Below are positions 7,371 to 9,565 of a DNA stretch of 9,565 nucleotides, one piece after another (the stretch's first letter is position 1; every line of letters begins with the position of its first letter). The notes beneath the pieces are model-generated. The model saw only the letters and a list, made by a program, of their open reading frames with translations, did no database searches and had not been told where the DNA came from. The stretch is from positions 1-9,565 of the forward strand of contig JALQUJ010000018.1 in assembly GCA_023263825.1 (NCBI GenBank), given 5' to 3'. The translations under genes were made by a program, and so were the position numbers. The stretch is from Porticoccus sp. (lineage in GTDB: Bacteria > Pseudomonadota > Gammaproteobacteria > Pseudomonadales > Porticoccaceae).

Positions 7371-7439
7371 GGTTTTTATATCAATATGTTCTTCGTCTAC
7401 TCACTAAATGATTCTTTATATACAAAAGCTTTCAGAACC

Positions 7440-7445
7440 ATTACA
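7440..7445 (-). promoter_or_regulatory. phoB: Probable -10 element of the PhoB-activated phoB promoter
   Basis: TGTAAT on the minus strand matches TATAAT at five of six positions. It starts 10 bases after the 18-base Pho box, the spacing expected where the Pho box replaces the -35 element. It predicts a leader of roughly 60 bases. A second AT-rich candidate, TATATA at 7417-7422, is less well placed relative to the main Pho box but would suit the third half-site poorly as well. Confidence 0.55.
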
Positions 7446-7473
7446 TGACGAAGTTGTGACAAAAATATGACAA
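7445..7473 (-). promoter_or_regulatory. Pho box with a third PhoB half-site upstream of phoB
   Basis: Read on the minus strand, TTGTCAT-ATTT-TTGTCAC (7456-7473) fits the 18-base Pho box (two CTGTCAT-like 7-mers separated by a 4-base AT-rich spacer), differing from consensus mainly by T for C at the first base of each repeat. Four bases later comes a third, weaker repeat, TCGTCAT (7445-7451), keeping the 11-base period. The site lies between the ubiA stop and phoB, so it should bind PhoB and activate phoB-phoR. Confidence 0.88.
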
Positions 7474-7495
7474 TAGTGGAAAAGTTTGTATTTTG

Positions 7496-8383
7496 TTAGT
7501 GGCTCCCCAATTGATAATCCATTGCCAGTCCAATAAATATGATAGCCCCAACATAGTTATTGTTGAGAAATGCTTTAAAGCAAGCATCGCGATCACGGCC
7601 ACGAATCAGGTATTGTTGATAAAGGAATAAGAGTGCTGCAATGGCAACAGAGAGGAAAAACCATAACCCCCTGCCAAAGTTTGCGCCTGTCATAGCGAGG
7701 GCAATAAGCACTAACACTTGCAGTGATGAGGTAATAACAATATCCATATCACCAAATAAAATAGCGGTGGATTTGACCCCAATTTTTAAGTCATCTTCTC
7801 GGTCAACCATGGCGTAAAAAGTGTCGTAGGCAACGGTCCACAATACCACCGCGGCATAAAGTGCCCATAACTCAGTCGGTAGTTTTCCAGCCTCGGCTGC
7901 AAAGGCCATTGGAATACTCCAGGCAAATGCTGCGCCTAATACCACCTGTGGCAAATTGGTAAAACGTTTCATAAAGGGGTAGCAGGCGGCCAATGCAACT
8001 GCGACAAAAGCCAGTTTGATTGTCAGGCCATTGGTCAATAACACCAAAATAAAGGCTGAGGTGCATAACAGAGCAAACAGTATCAGGGTTTCTTTGCTGC
8101 TTACTGCTCCTCTGGGAATAGGGCGGTTTTGGGTGCGCTCCACACGTCCATCTACATTTCGGTCAGCGAAATCATTAATGACACAGCCAGCAGCACGCAT
8201 TAATACGACGCCAAGAATAAAAATAATCAGGTTTTTTGTGCTGGGGGCACCTTCAGCTGCAAACCACAGCGCCCAAAGGGTAGGCCAAAGCAACAGCAGT
8301 GTGCCAATGGGTTTATCAAACCGCATTAACTGTAGGAAATCCGGTAAGCGTGCTTTCAAAAGGGCTATATCAAAAGAAGGCAT
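7496..8383 (-). CDS. ubiA: 4-hydroxybenzoate octaprenyltransferase UbiA
   Basis: This 295-residue polytopic inner-membrane prenyltransferase (E. coli UbiA has 290) attaches a polyprenyl chain to 4-hydroxybenzoate, the second committed step of ubiquinone synthesis. Both Mg-diphosphate binding motifs are present: NDFADRNVD at residues 70-78 (Asp71, Asp74, Asp78) and YDTFYAMVDREDDLKIG at about 186-202 (Asp187, Asp194, Asp197, Asp198). Other family signatures are RFDKPIGTLLLLWPTLWALW near the N-terminus and ERTQNRPIPRG after the first motif. Several hydrophobic helices follow. AAGGAAG lies about 11 bases before the ATG. The gene is 47 bases behind ubiC, which makes its substrate, so the pair is likely an operon. 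Its stop lies only about 20 bases from the Pho box, so read-through into phoB is possible. Confidence 0.96.
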   Translation of the reverse strand: MPSFDIALLKARLPDFLQLMRFDKPIGTLLLLWPTLWALWFAAEGAPSTKNLIIFILGVVLMRAAGCVINDFADRNVDGRVERTQNRPIPRGAVSSKETLILFALLCTSAFILVLLTNGLTIKLAFVAVALAACYPFMKRFTNLPQVVLGAAFAWSIPMAFAAEAGKLPTELWALYAAVVLWTVAYDTFYAMVDREDDLKIGVKSTAILFGDMDIVITSSLQVLVLIALAMTGANFGRGLWFFLSVAIAALLFLYQQYLIRGRDRDACFKAFLNNNYVGAIIFIGLAMDYQLGSH

Positions 8384-8430
8384 AAGTTTTTAAGCTTCCT
8401 TATAGTTAATGGCTGACAGTAATGAATAGT

Positions 8431-9027
8431 TCAACGGTGAAAGTGGAATGTTATGGGGTTATTGTAAGGCTTAAACTTCGGTAAAAACATCTCACTAACC
8501 AATAGTGGTTTTTGGTCAAGATAAAATACAGAACGGCGGCCCCATATGGTGCCTTTAATATCTTGTGGCAAGCGAGGCTGTAAGTGGCTTTCCGTATTCA
8601 TACAGGTAATTTCTATATCGCCACGTTGCATGGTTTTATCATTAAAGAGCAATGCACCGAGTGGTCGGTTGTCGAGTGTTCGTAAGCTTCTCAAACGACC
8701 TGTCAGGGTTTTTATAGGAATAATGCTACGGGCATACACCCAGGGTTCACCCCGACCATAGAGAATGACCTCTCGGACCACGGCCCGTTGCCTCGTTGGA
8801 AGACCTAGAGCATTGGCTTCAGACAGTAGGGGCAATGCCATGTGTTGATTCAATACCTCTAGTCGAAATTCACCTTCACTGGCATCGATTAAACGCTGGG
8901 TCAGAGAGCCGCGGTCTAATAGCCAGCCTCTAAGGGATACGGGCATTGTTGTGGCGGGGGTGCGGGTATAACTCCGCCAACTGGGTTCCGGATGAAATTT
9001 GCGGTTGGGGTAACGTAAAGCGGGCAA
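8431..9027 (-). CDS. ubiC: Chorismate pyruvate-lyase UbiC
   Basis: UbiC is a cytoplasmic lyase that converts chorismate to 4-hydroxybenzoate and pyruvate, the first step of ubiquinone synthesis. The protein has 198 residues against 165 in E. coli. Conserved segments are WLLDRGSLTQRL, VVREVILYGRGEPWVYARSIIP, RPLGALLF, IWGRRSVFYL and PLLVSEMFLP. Arg85, Leu123 and Glu179 correspond to the E. coli active-site residues Arg76, Leu114 and Glu155, so it should be active. The start is a TTG with AGG eight bases upstream. The internal ATG at residue 28 has no binding site and would remove part of the N-terminal region seen in relatives. A short C-terminal extension (NNPITFHFHR) is present beyond the usual end. 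It lies 77 bases behind the LpxR-like gene. I could not identify a convincing promoter in that gap. Confidence 0.94.
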   Translation of the reverse strand: MPALRYPNRKFHPEPSWRSYTRTPATTMPVSLRGWLLDRGSLTQRLIDASEGEFRLEVLNQHMALPLLSEANALGLPTRQRAVVREVILYGRGEPWVYARSIIPIKTLTGRLRSLRTLDNRPLGALLFNDKTMQRGDIEITCMNTESHLQPRLPQDIKGTIWGRRSVFYLDQKPLLVSEMFLPKFKPYNNPITFHFHR

Positions 9028-9104
9028 AGTTTAAGCCTGTACATCAAATCAGCGGGAAGTATTTTAACCCGGAAAGTTGTAGTCGTGTTGTTACTAATAA
9101 ACTA

Positions 9105-9565
9105 TCACCAGGAATAAGAAAATGATAATGAGCCATACTCATGGGATTTGTCTTGCTCTTCAAATTCACGAGTGCGAAAAACTTTAGCGTAGGAAATTTT
9201 CCAGCCACCCGAGAGAAAACTGAAACCAATAGCGGCTTCGGCTACGGTTGAACGTCGGTCGACACTATGATTATCTTCAAAGGTATTGCCATCTAGGAAA
9301 ATATCCCGTGCGACAAATCGGCCATCAAAAGAAATAAAAGCATGTAGCCCGCAGATCCATTGGTTACAGTGGCGAATATCGCAATCACCTGGGGCGCTGT
9401 TGTCTCCACCAGGCCTGACTGCTGCGGTACCGAAGTCTTCAGGTAGTTGCCAGCCAATTCGGTATTCACCACCGAGATTTAGGTAGGTGGCCACATTCCC
9501 CAGGCTGACCCCGCTATGGGCAATAAAATCCTGGTGGGGCCAGCTATTGGTGAGTTTAAAGCGAT
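9105..9565 (-). CDS. LpxR-like lipid A deacylase (DUF2219), C-terminal part
   Basis: About 153 residues are visible in the open frame, and the N-terminal part lies beyond the right edge. The segments GNVATYLNLGGEYRIGWQLPEDFG, FVARDIFLDGNTFEDNHSVDR and the closing KVFRTREFEEQ...YGSLSFSYSW match the end of the LpxR/DUF2219 family of outer-membrane beta-barrels. The terminal aromatic residue is the usual outer-membrane assembly signal. LpxR in Salmonella removes the 3'-acyloxyacyl group from lipid A at the cell surface. The family's catalytic residues are expected outside the window, so activity cannot be judged. Two cysteines (DCDIRHC, then WIC) lie in what is probably a surface loop. The GTG at 9494 in the open frame is internal, not a start, since family similarity continues upstream (NSWPHQDFIAHSGVSLGN). 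Confidence 0.85.
   Translation of the reverse strand, partial: RFKLTNSWPHQDFIAHSGVSLGNVATYLNLGGEYRIGWQLPEDFGTAAVRPGGDNSAPGDCDIRHCNQWICGLHAFISFDGRFVARDIFLDGNTFEDNHSVDRRSTVAEAAIGFSFLSGGWKISYAKVFRTREFEEQDKSHEYGSLSFSYSW

Noticed and set aside
8016..8393. 125-codon plus-strand open frame opposite ubiA
   Set aside because: It is antisense to conserved UbiA motifs and looks like a shadow.
1..9565. Defence island, CRISPR array, mobile element or biosynthetic cluster
   Set aside because: No transposase, integrase, repeat array, toxin-antitoxin pair or clustered enzymes of that kind were seen. The genes are mainly housekeeping and regulatory.

Overview
The window looks like an ordinary chromosomal stretch of a gammaproteobacterium, probably a marine or environmental relative of the Pseudomonas/Cellvibrio/Alteromonas groups. 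The evidence is the gene order ubiC-ubiA-phoB-phoR, which is also found in Pseudomonas, together with yaaA, a DUF938 methyltransferase, an M48-TPR lipoprotein and an LpxR-type lipid A deacylase. Base composition is moderate. I saw no tRNA, rRNA, insertion sequence, CRISPR array or phage gene. Genes are tightly packed and the only gene-free gaps are short (about 125-170 bases at most), apart from uncertain coding at the left edge.

Left part (1-2218, minus strand). A possible gene start runs off the left edge. Next comes a remnant of putA, holding only the C-terminal end of the aldehyde dehydrogenase domain. It lacks the rest of the enzyme and carries a frameshift in a run of seven A/T bases. 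Then comes a complete M48 metalloprotease lipoprotein with TPR repeats.

Middle (2392-4124, plus strand). Divergent from the protease, yaaA (peroxide stress) is followed closely by a DUF938 methyltransferase and a small secreted protein with a phospholipase A2-like CCxxHD motif. The start and possibly the end of the small protein look damaged.

Right part (4160-9565, minus strand). In the direction of transcription the order is: C-terminal part of an LpxR-like outer-membrane lipid A deacylase, then ubiC and ubiA (the first two steps of ubiquinone synthesis), then phoB and phoR (phosphate-starvation two-component system), then a COG3146/DUF482 acyltransferase-like gene just downstream of phoR. 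Between ubiA and phoB lies a clear Pho box with a third half-site and a well placed -10, so phoB-phoR, and perhaps the downstream gene, should be induced by PhoB itself.

I did not find a convincing new biological system. The points most worth checking are the putA remnant, the Pho-box promoter with the gene placed behind phoR, and the CCxxHD small protein with its apparent frameshifts.
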